A stretch of DNA of 64,000 nt from CAWCKS01 sp963763485 (GCA_963763485.1 CAVXOW010000005.1:744001-808000), one strand, 5' to 3'. Positions 20,002 to 31,093 are shown, counted from the stretch's first letter. A program made the numbers and translations. The notes: generated by a model from the letters alone, not told the origin.

Positions 20002-20075
20002 CGCTCGTCCCCGCGGATGCGGGGACCCAGTCTTTGCCCAGTAAGCTGGATTCCCGCTTTCGCGGGAATGAGCGG
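20002..20075. repeat. Intergenic palindromic repeat, copy 1
   Basis: Two hairpin-forming modules: GTCCCCGCGGATGCGGGGAC and GATTCCCGCTTTCGCGGGAATG (each an inverted repeat). Both modules recur in the same order at 31127-31233, there separated by an extra insertion of about 33 bp. Confidence 0.85.
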
Positions 20076-20105
20076 AGCCGGAATGATCGTGCCTTAGTTA
20101 AGACG

Positions 20106-20624
20106 TCAGCCGCCCGGCACCTTGATACCCATCTCCTTGAGCGCCGCCAGCATGCGCTGCGGCGGCTGCATCCTGATGACGAGTGCCTGTCCGGTTTCGA
20201 GCAAACTCTTCAGGCTCGACAGGATCGCCGGCCAGCCCTGCCGTCCGCCGGAAAGGATGTCGTCGGAGATCGGCCGGTCGTGCGCCTGGATCAGCGTCAG
20301 CTTCACGGCGTCGCCGGCATCCTCGATCTCGTAAGTGACGAGCGTTGGACCGAGCGCTTCGACCAGCTGCGGCCAGTTGACGTTCCATGTGATCGTCAAC
20401 TTGCGGGGACGATCGCACGCGATCACCTCGCCGGAGATGTGGGTCGATCCGTCAGGTGCACGCACGACGAACGCGCCGCCAATTTTTTCTGCGAGCTCGA
20501 CCGCGAAGCCGGAAAAATACTGTTTCGAGAATTCAGCCGACGTCAGCGCGGTCCAAACCTGCTCGGCCGTCGACTTGATGTAGATCGTGTAAACGATCGC
20601 CGGCTTGAATGCGTCGGGGTTCAT
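20106..20624 (-). CDS. SRPBCC (AHSA1-type) domain protein 1
   Basis: 172 residues from ATG 20624, with AAGGAA upstream. The START-like fold is seen in VYTIYIKSTAEQVWTALTSAEFSKQYF, APDGSTHISGEVIACDRPRKLTITW and the C-terminal helix GWPAILSSLKSLLETGQAL. It carries about 25 further C-terminal residues (PPQRMLAALKEMGIKVPGG). AHSA1-type proteins bind hydrophobic ligands and often travel with ArsR regulators as here. It is 165 bp from its paralogue, separated by a long inverted repeat. Confidence 0.88.
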   Translation of the reverse strand: MNPDAFKPAIVYTIYIKSTAEQVWTALTSAEFSKQYFSGFAVELAEKIGGAFVVRAPDGSTHISGEVIACDRPRKLTITWNVNWPQLVEALGPTLVTYEIEDAGDAVKLTLIQAHDRPISDDILSGGRQGWPAILSSLKSLLETGQALVIRMQPPQRMLAALKEMGIKVPGG

Positions 20625-20636
20625 GAATGTTCCTTT

Positions 20637-20768
20637 CCTACCCTCCCCCTTGTGGGGAGGGTCGACCGCGCAGCGGTCGGGGTGGGGGTCGTTGCGAGTC
20701 GAGGGACCCCCACCCCGGCCTCCGCTCGCTTCGCGATCTCGGCCGACCCTCCCCACAAGGGGGAGGGA
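20637..20768. repeat. Long inverted repeat with internal palindromes
   Basis: The outer arms are CTCCCCCTTGTGGGGAGGGT and ACCCTCCCCACAAGGGGGAG. Inside lie a 'GACCGCGCAGCGGTC' hairpin and the paired segments GGGGTGGGGGTC and GACCCCCACCCC. The whole unit can fold into one large hairpin. It sits between two paralogous genes on the same strand, and could attenuate or stabilise the transcript. Confidence 0.93.
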
Positions 20769-20788
20769 CTTAACACTTGCCGTCTATC

Positions 20789-21247
20789 TCACCCCGGCAG
20801 CCTGTCTGTGCCTTCAAGCGCCTTGCCGGTCTCCAGCAGGCTCTTCAGGCTTGCGAGGATGCGGGGCCAGCCATTCGAGACACCCTTGACGAGTTTCGAG
20901 TTCGGCACGTCGATGCCGTGCACGATCGTCAGCTTGACACTGTCGCCGAGTGACTCGAGATCGAACGTCGCGCGCGAAAAACCTTCGGCGCGCATGTCGT
21001 CGTGCAGCTGATGCTGCCAGCGGATCGCAAGATGCCGCGGCGGGTCGCTCTCGAGGATTTCGCCGGAGTCGAACACGCGGCCGTCGGGCGCGACCAGCTC
21101 CCACTTCGCGCCTTTGGTGAAGGTCGAGCGGCTTTCGACGCCGAACCAGTACTGCCTGGTGAATTCCGGCATGGTCAGCGCCTGCCACACCTTGTCGATC
21201 GTGCTGCGGATATAGGTGACGTAAACGAACTCGGATTTGCTCATCAC
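20789..21247 (-). CDS. SRPBCC (AHSA1-type) domain protein 2
   Basis: About 151 residues (start at ATG 21247 or 21244). The fold signature VYVTYIRSTIDKVWQALTMPEFTRQYWFG and the APDGRVFDSGEILESDPPRHLAIRW segment parallel the neighbouring paralogue, as does GWPRILASLKSLLETGKAL near the end. It directly follows the ArsR gene and is probably co-transcribed with it; binding partner unknown. Confidence 0.9.
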   Translation of the reverse strand: MMSKSEFVYVTYIRSTIDKVWQALTMPEFTRQYWFGVESRSTFTKGAKWELVAPDGRVFDSGEILESDPPRHLAIRWQHQLHDDMRAEGFSRATFDLESLGDSVKLTIVHGIDVPNSKLVKGVSNGWPRILASLKSLLETGKALEGTDRLPG

Positions 21248-21308
21248 GCGAACTCTTCTCTGCTTTCAGGCTGCGGTTTGGCAGTTGGGGGACACATCAA
21301 CACACGGC

Positions 21309-21623
21309 TTACTCATCACGTTGCTCCAGTGCTCGTTTCATCGCGCCGAGCGCGTCCAGCCGCGAGCGCTCGAATTTCCTGATCCAGCGTTCGCCGATCT
21401 CGTGGATCGGAACCGGATTGATGTAGTGCAGCTTCTCGCGACCCTGCTTCAGCGTGGCGACGAGGTTCGCCTGCTCCAGGACGCGTAAGTGCTTGGTGAC
21501 CGCCTGCCGTGTCATGGCGAGCCCCTCGCAGAGTTCGCTCAAGGTCTGGCCGTTGCGGGCGTGAAGCCTGTCGAGCAAAAGCCGTCGCGAATGATCAGCC
21601 AGCGCCCGGAAGACCTCGTCCAT
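21309..21623 (-). CDS. ArsR-family winged-helix regulator
   Basis: 104 residues starting MDEVFRALADHSRRLLLDRL. The winged helix is clear: TLSELCEGLAMTRQAVTKHL, then VLEQANLVATLKQGREKLHYI. It has no CxC metal-binding motif of the arsenic type; the 'ArsR plus AHSA1 protein' pairing is common and usually regulates its partner by an unknown small molecule. First gene of a three-gene unit with the two SRPBCC genes. An in-frame ATG at 21641 is possible. Confidence 0.9.
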   Translation of the reverse strand: MDEVFRALADHSRRLLLDRLHARNGQTLSELCEGLAMTRQAVTKHLRVLEQANLVATLKQGREKLHYINPVPIHEIGERWIRKFERSRLDALGAMKRALEQRDE

Positions 21624-21703
21624 GAATTCGATGATAGGCAACCAAAAGGTTGCATGTCAAGTGAGGCCAAAGCCCCACAAAAAATCGAAATCGGCTCGAA
21701 ATT

Positions 21704-22693
21704 TCAGAGGGTTGCCGGGAGCCAGTGGACCGACTCGCCGTGGTGGTCGGTCCACGCCACCGGCTCGCCATTCACCGCGAGCAGGAAGCTCGGCGCCCGC
21801 GGACCCTTCGTCTTCGCGCCGATCCACGGAAACACCCGCCACGTCTCGTTGGAGATCCAGACCGAGTTCAGCGCGCGCACATCGCGTGCAAATTGATCGC
21901 GCAACTCTTGCGGCCAGACGTAGGCGAGCACGGCTGAGTGGAAGATCACCAGCGTCGCATCTTTCGGAGCCTGCGCGGCGAGCGCTGCAAGATCGTGGAG
22001 CAAGTTGCCGCTCACCAAGCGCGGCGGGCTTTTGCGCGCGATCGCGATCGCCGCACGCAGACGCGCCAGCCGCTCGTGTTGCTCCGGCCACACCAGTGCC
22101 TCCAGCCACGCGCATTGACGAGGATCGTTGACGTCGATCGGATTGAGATCGAGGCCCGCGCGCCATACCACCTCAGGCAACCGCGCGGGTATCGGCACGT
22201 GCTCATTGACCGCGCACGGCAACACCGGCGCGTCCTCATGCCCCGATGGCCGCAGCATGCGGCCGTTGCCGTAATCGTAGGCATAACGATCCGGCTGCAG
22301 ACAAAGCCCGGCCGACGCGCCCACTTCGAGCAGCGCCAGCGGCTGCGGCAGTTGCGCCAGCGCCGGCAGCAGCGTCGCGCAGCGCGCGGCTTCGTTGGTC
22401 TGTGTCGAATGCGAGAGCATGCAAGCGCGGATTTCCTCGTCATGCTTGGCAATCAGCTCTTGCAATTGCGTCCAGTCCCGCGCCGCGCCGAACAGGTATT
22501 TGATTGCGCCGAACAGCAGGTTCGGCTGCTGCTTCACGTCCGGCAGGCTCGCGAGGAGATCCAGCACGGCTGTGTCGTCGGCAATGCGGAACGACAGCAT
22601 CTCGTACAGCGGCGAACGGCCCTTCACCTCGCGCTCCGCAAAGTTGCGGTAGCGTTTCGCGATGCTGCCATGTGCGGTCAAAGTATCGGTCAC
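21704..22693 (-). CDS. DUF2332 family protein
   Basis: About 329 residues from the GTG at 22693 (VTDTLTAHGSIAKRYRNFAEREVKGRSP, in part); an upstream ATG at 22771 adds an atypical tail. The family signature LLEVGASAGLCLQPDRYAYDYG lies mid-protein, with WRAGLDLNPIDVNDP and the later LVIFHSAVLAYVWPQE. The 'EVGASAGL' motif resembles the SAM-binding loop of methyltransferases, so a methyltransferase-like fold is possible, but no biochemical role is known. Divergent from lysE. Confidence 0.88.
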   Translation of the reverse strand: MTDTLTAHGSIAKRYRNFAEREVKGRSPLYEMLSFRIADDTAVLDLLASLPDVKQQPNLLFGAIKYLFGAARDWTQLQELIAKHDEEIRACMLSHSTQTNEAARCATLLPALAQLPQPLALLEVGASAGLCLQPDRYAYDYGNGRMLRPSGHEDAPVLPCAVNEHVPIPARLPEVVWRAGLDLNPIDVNDPRQCAWLEALVWPEQHERLARLRAAIAIARKSPPRLVSGNLLHDLAALAAQAPKDATLVIFHSAVLAYVWPQELRDQFARDVRALNSVWISNETWRVFPWIGAKTKGPRAPSFLLAVNGEPVAWTDHHGESVHWLPATL

Positions 22694-22820
22694 GGCGCGA
22701 CACCTCGCATTGCCCGCACAAACTGTGATCGCATTGCCGGCGAATTCAATCTGGATTTTGCAAGTCAACATGACTTAAGCTGGCGCAACCGCTTTCGCCG
22801 TCAGCAAGCAGATCGAAACC

Positions 22821-23441
22821 ATGATGTCGCTTCAGCTTTACCTCGCCTATGTCGCCGCCTGCATCGCGCTCGCGCTGTTGCCGGGCCCGAACGTGACGCT
22901 GGTGATCGCCAACGGGCTGCGCTACGGCACCCGCTCCGCATTGATCAACATTCTCGGCGCGCAGGTCGGACTTGCGATCGTGATCGCGGTCGTCGGCATC
23001 GGCCTGACGTCGCTGGTCGCAACCATGGGCTACTGGTTCGACTGGGTGCGGCTGGCCGGCGCCGCCTACCTGATCTGGATCGGCATCAATCTCGTCGTGC
23101 GGCCGACGGCGATTGCAACGCCGGACACGCCGCCCGCGCCGCCGCGCGGCGGGTTTTTCCTGCAGGGCATGCTGGTGCTGTTGTCGAATCCGAAGGCGCT
23201 GCTGTTTTTCGGTGCGTTCATTCCGCAGTTCGTCGACCTCAAGGCCAATCAGCTGGGGCAGGTCGCAGTGCTCGGCTTCACTTTCATGGTCTTTGCCTCG
23301 CTCACGGACGCAGGCTACGCGCTGCTCGCCGGTCGCGCCCGGGCGATCTTGTCGGAAAGGCGGACGCGGCTGCTGTCGCGCGTCTCCGGCGGCTTCATGA
23401 TTGGCGGCGGGTTGTGGCTGGCGCTGGCGCGCTCGCGCTGA
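22821..23441 (+). CDS. LysE/RhtB-family amino-acid exporter
   Basis: 206 residues, six predicted membrane spans. Family motifs: MMSLQLYLAYVAACIALALLPGPNVTLV in part with the PGPN signature in helix 1, GTRSALINILGAQVGLAIVI, and FFLQGMLVLLSNPKALLFFGAFIPQF with the conserved NPK. Such exporters remove excess amino acids or homoserine derivatives from the cytoplasm. The last stretch is RLLSRVSGGFMIGGGLWLALARSR. Start ATG 22821 or 22824. Confidence 0.92.
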   Translation: MMSLQLYLAYVAACIALALLPGPNVTLVIANGLRYGTRSALINILGAQVGLAIVIAVVGIGLTSLVATMGYWFDWVRLAGAAYLIWIGINLVVRPTAIATPDTPPAPPRGGFFLQGMLVLLSNPKALLFFGAFIPQFVDLKANQLGQVAVLGFTFMVFASLTDAGYALLAGRARAILSERRTRLLSRVSGGFMIGGGLWLALARSR

Positions 23442-23446
23442 TCACG

Positions 23447-23519
23447 CGCATATTCCGCAAAAGCATGCCCTCGACTTGATCGGGGGTGGAAGCCGGTTTT
23501 GCGATCAGAATACGCGCAA
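23447..23519. repeat. Intergenic repeat, second copy of the 17829-17899 family
   Basis: Same core AAAAGCATGCCCTCGACTTG followed by ATCGGGGGTGG and GGTTTTGCG. It runs into the end of the N-formylglutamate amidohydrolase gene, whose stop codon (23505-23507) lies inside it. Confidence 0.75.
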
Positions 23520-24299
23520 ATCTAAAATTTCTTGCAGTGGCCGCTCCAGCGCCTTGAAGATCCGCGCCAGCCGATCGGCCCATTCGCGCTGGCCGGCGTC
23601 CTCGGTGATCAGGTCCTGCCGGATCTCGATGCCGGTATGAAGCAACCCGCGCGCGGCGCCGTGGACGGGGATGGTGTAGTCGCTGCCCTCGCGCACCGCA
23701 TAGGGCTCGTTGTCGCCGACCACGAGCCCATGTTCGTTGCGCAGCGCCTTCAGCAAGAGATGCGGCAGCCGGGTGTCATGCTCATAGAGCGTGCCGATGT
23801 GCCAGGGCCGCGCGATGCCGGCATAGATCGGCGTGAAGGAGTGCATCGCGAGCAGGATGGTTGGTTGGCCTCGGGCGATGCGCGCCTCGATGATTTCAGC
23901 GATTCGCTGGTGATAGGGATCGAAGATCGCCTGGCGCCGCGCCAGCCGTGCCGCCGCCATCAGCCCTTCATTGCCCGGGATGCGTGTCGCCTCGCTGATC
24001 AGCGGGATCGACGACGGCACGTGCAGTGGCCGGTTGCAGTCGATCACCAGCCGCGAATAGGCCTGCGCGATGAAGTGCGCGCCGAGCAGGTCCGCCAGCC
24101 GCGTCGACACGGCGCCGATGCCGATATCCCAGCCGATGTGGCGCTGGAGCTCGCTCGCCGGTACGCCGAGGTCCCTTAGCGCGCGGGGAATTAGCTTACC
24201 GTAGTGATCGCAGGTCAGCAGGAACGGCGACGATCCCCTCGAATTATGTTCGAGAACGGGCGACGTTTCGTCGGGCTGCAGGATCGGGATATTGGTCAT
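23505..24299 (-). CDS. N-formylglutamate amidohydrolase family protein
   Basis: 264 residues. The HutG/FGase-type family is recognisable by LLTCDHYGKLIPRAL (metal-site His), the HIGWDIG stretch, QAYSRLVIDCNRPLHVPSSIPL, and ILLAMHSFTPIYAG with the second conserved His. The enzyme hydrolyses N-formyl-L-glutamate or a related amide, a step of histidine degradation in some bacteria. There is no hut operon here, so the in vivo substrate is uncertain. Convergent with lysE. Confidence 0.9.
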   Translation of the reverse strand: MTNIPILQPDETSPVLEHNSRGSSPFLLTCDHYGKLIPRALRDLGVPASELQRHIGWDIGIGAVSTRLADLLGAHFIAQAYSRLVIDCNRPLHVPSSIPLISEATRIPGNEGLMAAARLARRQAIFDPYHQRIAEIIEARIARGQPTILLAMHSFTPIYAGIARPWHIGTLYEHDTRLPHLLLKALRNEHGLVVGDNEPYAVREGSDYTIPVHGAARGLLHTGIEIRQDLITEDAGQREWADRLARIFKALERPLQEILDLRVF

Positions 24300-24454
24300 G
24301 GCGCTCGTTGTCGTTGCGTTTGGCGCAACACTACTTGAGAATCAAGATCGGCGCACGAGATCAAGCCGGGAAACGGGTGGCCGTCATCATCCAAAGAGAC
24401 GAGGGCCGGACCTGTGTGCGTGTTGGATCGCCATTTGTCGGGAAGGTCATCGTC

Positions 24455-24866
24455 ATGCCGAAGCTCGATCATGTGCTGGAGACCGCGCTCTATTTCGACG
24501 ATCTCGATGCGGCGCAACGCTTCTACGAACAGGTGCTCGAGCTGAAGCCGATTTTCCACGACGCGCGATTGCGCGCCTATGCCATCGGCACCACCGTGCT
24601 GTTGCTGTTCAAGCGCGGCGCGTCAATCGACTTCGGTCGAACTGCCCGGCGGCGTGATCGCTCCGCACGACGGCGCGGGTCCGGTTCATGTCGCGTTCGC
24701 GGTGACGAAAGACGAACTCGAGCCGTGGGAGCGCCGTCTCGCCGAGCATGGCGTTGCGATCGAGTCACGGATGCGCTGGCCGAAGGGTTCCGTCAGCATT
24801 TACTTTCGCGATTCCGGCAACCATCTTCTCGAGCTGGCCACGCCGGGACTGTGGGTGAATTACTGA
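24455..24866 (+). CDS. VOC/glyoxalase-fold protein, one frameshift
   Basis: The N-terminal half is MPKLDHVLETALYFDDLDAAQRFYEQVLELKPIF, a classic first beta-alpha-beta module. The second half is in another frame (SVELPGGVIAPHDGAG, VHVAFAVTKDELEPWERRLAEHG, SIYFRDSGNHLLELATPGLW), giving the His and Glu metal ligands of a vicinal-oxygen-chelate dioxygenase/lyase. One T too many at 24632-24633 (TT for T) explains the break; without it the protein is 136 residues. The stop overlaps the next gene's ATG (TGATG). Confidence 0.85.
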
Positions 24867-25279
24867 TGGCGAACGACGCGAACGCCGACCCGCCGTACCT
24901 GTTCGTTTACGGCACGCTGATGCAGGCCTATGACCATCCGATGGCGCGCTTGCTCGCCGAGAATGCGGCGTCGGCCGGCGAAGGCAGCTGCTGCGGGCAG
25001 CTCTATCAGATCAAGCATTATCCCGGCCTGATCGGATCGAACGACGCGAACGATCGCGTGTTCGGCGAGCTGTTCCGCCTGCGTGAGACCAAAGCGCTGC
25101 TGGCGCAGCTCGACGAGTATGAAGGCTGTGGGCCCTCGGCGCCGCAGCCGACCCTGTACATCCGTGTCGTCAGGCCGATCACGCTGCCGGATCGAACGGT
25201 CGATGCCTGGACTTACCTCTATAATCGCCCGGTTATCGGTCTGAAACGCATCATGTCCGGGCGGTTCCTTGCGCCGTAG
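24866..25279 (+). CDS. Gamma-glutamylcyclotransferase-like (AIG2 family) protein
   Basis: 137 residues with the family start LFVYGTLMQAYDHPMARLL (substrate-binding YGTL), then GSCCGQLYQIKHYPGLI and VFGELFRLRE. The catalytic Glu is in LAQLDEYEGCG. Members cyclise gamma-glutamyl groups to 5-oxoproline, or have unknown specificity. Translation is coupled to the preceding glyoxalase-fold gene through TGATG. Confidence 0.87.
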   Translation: MANDANADPPYLFVYGTLMQAYDHPMARLLAENAASAGEGSCCGQLYQIKHYPGLIGSNDANDRVFGELFRLRETKALLAQLDEYEGCGPSAPQPTLYIRVVRPITLPDRTVDAWTYLYNRPVIGLKRIMSGRFLAP

Positions 25280-25411
25280 CGGGCTCTCGTCTGCCATACT
25301 AGCACCGCCCGAATCAGCGCTGTGGACAGCTTGGACAACGACCGATTGGCGTCGCTAGAAGCGGCGCCGACCTATATCGATGGTCGATTGGCAGACTGGC
25401 GCCCCTCGGCT

Positions 25412-25516
25412 GTCATGCCCCGCTTCAAGCGGGGCATCCAGTAATCCGTGCCGGTGGTTTGTTCGAGCAAAGCGCGCCACGGCGTGCTGGATCGCCCGGT
25501 CAAGCCGGGCGATGAC
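25412..25516. repeat. Paired palindromic intergenic repeats
   Basis: Two hairpin units in opposite orientation: GTCATGCCCCGCTTCAAGCG...GGGGCATCCAG and CTGGATCGCCCGGTCAAG...CCGGGCGATGAC. They frame about 45 bp and form a BIME-like block 44 bp before dnaG. Confidence 0.88.
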
Positions 25517-25559
25517 AAAAGGAGAGGTCCTCTCTCTGCATCGGAGTTCGAACCAACTA

Positions 25560-27563
25560 ATGCGCTTTTCGCAAGAATTTCTCGATGAGCTGAAGGCGCG
25601 GCTTCCGGTCTCGGAAGTCGTGGGCCGCCGCGTGAAATTGAAAAAGGCCGGGCGCGAGTGGAAGGGGCTGTCGCCGTTCCAGCAGGAGAAGACGCCGTCG
25701 TTCACGGTGAACGACCAGAAGGGTTTTTATCACGACTTCTCCTCCGGCAAGCACGGCAGCATTTTTGACTTCGTGATGGAGACCGAAGGCGTCGCATTCG
25801 GCGAGGCGGTCGAGCGGCTCGCCTCGATGGCCGGGATGCCGCTGCCGCAGGTTTCACCGGAGGCCGAGCGGCGCGAGCAGCGCCGCAAGACGCTGCACGA
25901 CATCATGGAGCTCGCGGCGACGTTTTTCACCGACACGCTTGCCGCGCGCCAGGGCGCGCGGGCGCGCGGCTATCTCGCCGATCGCGGCATCGATCCGTCG
26001 ACCCAGCTGAAATTCCGTCTCGGCTATGCGGTCGGCGAGCGGTTCGCGCTGAAGGAACATCTCGGCAAGCAGGGCGTGCCGGTCGAGGACATGATCGAGG
26101 CGGGATTGCTGGTCACCGGCGACGACGTGCCAGTGCCCTACGATCGGTTCCGCGATCGCGTGATCTTCCCCATCACCGATGCGCGCGGGCGCGTCATCGC
26201 ATTCGGTGGACGCGCGCTCGAAAAGGACGTGCCGGCGAAGTATCTGAACTCGCCGGAGACGCCGCTGTTTCACAAGGGCGATAATCTCTACAACCTCGCC
26301 GCCGCGCGGCTTGCCGCGCACAACGGTGCGACGCCCGTGGTGGTCGAGGGCTACGTTGACGTCATCGCGATGGTCGGTGCCGGTTTCGATGCCGCGGTGG
26401 CGCCGCTCGGCACCGCGCTGACCGAGAACCAGCTCGCGCTGCTGTGGCGGATGGCCGACGAGCCGATTCTCTGTTTCGACGGCGACAAGGCCGGACAAAA
26501 GGCGGCGTTTCGCGCCGCCGATCTCGCGCTCCCGCACCTGCAGCCCGGAAAAAGCCTGCGCTTTGCGCTGCTGCCCGAGGGGCAGGACCCCGACGATCTC
26601 GCGCGCGCAAGCGGACGCGGCGCGATCGAGGAGGTGATCGGAGCCGCGCGGCCGCTCGCGGAAATTCTTTGGCTGCGCGAGATCGAAGGCGGCGCGTTCG
26701 CGACGCCCGAGCGCCGCGCGGCGCTGGAGCGTCGCATCGGCGAACTCGCGGCAAATATCCGCGACGACGTCGTGCGCAAATATTATCGGCAGGATTTTGC
26801 CGACCGGCTGGAGCGGATGTTCCAGCCGGCGCCGCGTGATTTGCGTGGCTTTGGTCAGCAGCGACAGGGGGGCTTTCGGCAAGGCCGCCCCGAACGCGGC
26901 GGAGGCTTCGGCCGGGGTCAGCAAGGCCGCCGCGGCCAGGGCCCGAATCGGGAAGCCTGGACGGCAGTTTCGGGCAATGGCCCCTATCAGGTCGCGAGCC
27001 CGCAGCTTGCGACCAGCCCGATTCTGCGCGGCCAGCGCGCCACGACGTCACGCCGCGAGGCCCTGATCCTGACGTCGTTGATCAACTACCCTTGGCTGTT
27101 GCACGACCATGTCGAGGAAGTCGCCGCCCTCGATCTCAGTCATCCCGACGCACAGAAATTGCGCGAGGGTATCATCGCGGCCTTCTCTGCCGACCATCAC
27201 CACTCCGGCGACGACGAGGCGCAGAGCGAGAAATTGCGCTCAGACCTCGCGCGTGCCGGATTCTCGGAGCTTGTTCAAAGGCTTGAACGGGCGATCACGA
27301 CCCAGGCGGTTTGGGGGGCGCAAGGCGGTGCCGGAGCCGACGATGTTTTAGCCACTTGGAAGCAGCTCATCGCCTTGCATCATCAGTGGAATTCACTACT
27401 TAGGGAGCTCAAGGATGCCGAGCGCTCCTTGGCCGAGGATGCCAACGAACACAATTTCGGATGGCTCCGTGACGTCAAGCAGCGGCTCGCGGCAGTGGAG
27501 GGCACCGAAGCCCTGATCGAGGGGTTCGGCGAATCTTCGGGCCGGCTGAAAAAGAGCGTGTGA
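25560..27563 (+). CDS. dnaG: DNA primase
   Basis: 667 residues. DnaG makes RNA primers at the replication fork. The N-terminal domain reads KGLSPFQQEKTPSFTVNDQK, with GFYHDFSSGKHG, i.e. the CHC2 fold is kept but the four zinc ligands (C, H, C, C in the E. coli enzyme) are absent. The TOPRIM catalytic core follows (VVVEGYVDVIAMVGAGFDAAVAP in part; LCFDGDKAGQKAAFRAA). A low-complexity Arg/Gly/Gln linker lies at residues 430-470 and a helicase-binding C-terminal domain ends the protein. ATG 25560 has GGAG upstream. Adjacent to rpoD, as in many bacteria. Confidence 0.96.
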   Translation: MRFSQEFLDELKARLPVSEVVGRRVKLKKAGREWKGLSPFQQEKTPSFTVNDQKGFYHDFSSGKHGSIFDFVMETEGVAFGEAVERLASMAGMPLPQVSPEAERREQRRKTLHDIMELAATFFTDTLAARQGARARGYLADRGIDPSTQLKFRLGYAVGERFALKEHLGKQGVPVEDMIEAGLLVTGDDVPVPYDRFRDRVIFPITDARGRVIAFGGRALEKDVPAKYLNSPETPLFHKGDNLYNLAAARLAAHNGATPVVVEGYVDVIAMVGAGFDAAVAPLGTALTENQLALLWRMADEPILCFDGDKAGQKAAFRAADLALPHLQPGKSLRFALLPEGQDPDDLARASGRGAIEEVIGAARPLAEILWLREIEGGAFATPERRAALERRIGELAANIRDDVVRKYYRQDFADRLERMFQPAPRDLRGFGQQRQGGFRQGRPERGGGFGRGQQGRRGQGPNREAWTAVSGNGPYQVASPQLATSPILRGQRATTSRREALILTSLINYPWLLHDHVEEVAALDLSHPDAQKLREGIIAAFSADHHHSGDDEAQSEKLRSDLARAGFSELVQRLERAITTQAVWGAQGGAGADDVLATWKQLIALHHQWNSLLRELKDAERSLAEDANEHNFGWLRDVKQRLAAVEGTEALIEGFGESSGRLKKSV

Positions 27564-27909
27564 AACCGGGGTCGTTCCCAAGCGCTTTTCTGCTGTGCGA
27601 AACGACGAAAAGACTCGCCAAATGGGTCATTTGGCAGCAAAAACAGGGTTAAACGAGGTTTAACGAGACTCCACGCATAGAGTAGGGGTGCAAGATTCGG
27701 GTGGCGCTTTCGAGCACCGCCCCTTTCCGGCGTCGGGGCCGTTTGAGGAATGAGCCGGGATCGTCCGGGTTGTTTCTTTGGCGGCAGATTGATTGGGCGA
27801 CCAGCAGGACGTGAACGCGCCTGGCGCGGTCGTAAACGAATACGAGTAACCGGTTCCGTTGGGAACGTGATGGGCGTGCTCGAGATTGCGCGTCGCAGGA
27901 GCGAGATGA
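27564..27909. other. 346-bp dnaG-rpoD intergenic region
   Basis: No gene seen. It contains an 8-bp perfect stem (GCCAAATG/CATTTGGC, loop GGT) at 27617-27635, but no T tract follows, so it is not a clear terminator. The rest presumably carries the rpoD promoter(s). Confidence 0.5.
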
Positions 27910-30073
<2,164 letters not shown>

Positions 30074-30105
30074 CTAGTTTCGCCAATCAGCATTGACTTA
30101 CCACT

Positions 30106-30188
30106 GTCATCGCCGGGCTTGTCCCGGCGATCTCGTTTAGTGATGTATTGCCTCTTGGTCGGGATGCCCGGCACGAGGCCGGGCATGA
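30106..30188. repeat. Paired palindromic intergenic repeats
   Basis: GTCATCGCCGGGCTTGTCCC...GGCGATCTCG and GGGATGCCCGGCACGAGGCC...GGGCATGAC form two hairpins, the same general style as the block before dnaG but a different sequence. Confidence 0.85.
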
Positions 30189-30286
30189 CAAAGGGGATGT
30201 ATGCCGCTGGATTTCCAGCCGTCATTGTCCTGCTCGATTCGCCATGCGATGATCCTGCGCGGGGGTTGGACAAGGAATTTCAGGCA

Positions 30287-31093
30287 ATGATCGTTCGCGC
30301 GCTCGCCGCCATTCTCGTCTCTCTCCTCCTCGCCCCGTCCGCCTTTGCCGCCAAATGTGGCGGCAATTTCTCGACCTTCATCGCTGACTTTTCACGCGAC
30401 GCCGCAGCGAAGGGTATCTCGCAGGATGTGCTGTCCGCGGCGCTTGGCGGCGTCACCGACGATGCCGGGGTGCTCGCCTTCGACCGCCGTCAACATGGCA
30501 CCTTCAACAAGACTTTCGAGCAGTATGCCTCGACGCGCGTCACCGCCGGCCGCATCAGGACCGGCTCGGCGATGCTGCAGCGTCACGCCGCGTTGCTCCA
30601 GCGCATCGAGCAGCGCTTTGGCGTGCCGCCGCAAATTCTCGTCGCGATCTGGGGGCTGGAAACCGATTTCGGTTCGGGCGACATGGGCAAGCTGCCGGTG
30701 ATGCGTACGCTTGCGACCATGGCGCATGACTGCCGCCGCTCAGAACTGTTCCAGGGCGAACTGCTCGCCGCCTTGCAGATCGCCCAGCGCGGCGACCTGC
30801 CGCTGCGTGACATGATCGGCGCCTATGCCGGCGAGATCGGCCAGACCCAATTTCTGCCGTCGTCTTACATCAAGTACGGCGTCGACTTCGACGGCAACGG
30901 CCGCGTCGACCTCCGCCACAGCGTGCCCGACGTGCTCGCCTCCACCGCGAACCTGCTCAAGACCAACGGCTGGAAAGCCGGCGGCGACTACCACGAGGGC
31001 TCGGCCAATTTCGACGCCATGCGCGAATGGAATCACGCCGTCATCTACCGCAAGACCATCGGCCTGTTTGCCGATCGGCTTGGTGGGCAGTGA
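30287..31093 (+). CDS. Lytic murein transglycosylase (MltB/GH103 type)
   Basis: 268 residues. A signal peptide (MIVRALAAILVSLLLAPSAFA) precedes the enzyme, which cleaves peptidoglycan glycan strands to 1,6-anhydro ends. The catalytic Glu lies in PPQILVAIWGLETDFGSGDM; LPVMRTLATMAHDCRRSELF and YAGEIGQTQFLPSSYIKYGVD are the conserved following segments. The C-terminus (KTIGLFADRLGG) ends the family core; no extra peptidoglycan-binding domain is present. Confidence 0.93.
   Translation: MIVRALAAILVSLLLAPSAFAAKCGGNFSTFIADFSRDAAAKGISQDVLSAALGGVTDDAGVLAFDRRQHGTFNKTFEQYASTRVTAGRIRTGSAMLQRHAALLQRIEQRFGVPPQILVAIWGLETDFGSGDMGKLPVMRTLATMAHDCRRSELFQGELLAALQIAQRGDLPLRDMIGAYAGEIGQTQFLPSSYIKYGVDFDGNGRVDLRHSVPDVLASTANLLKTNGWKAGGDYHEGSANFDAMREWNHAVIYRKTIGLFADRLGGQ

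Noticed and set aside
22012..22503. Several frames opposite the DUF2332 gene
   Set aside because: Shadows of the real gene with Arg/Ala-rich composition.
27617..27635. GCCAAATG hairpin after dnaG as a terminator
   Set aside because: No T tract follows on the plus strand; it may be an operator or chance.
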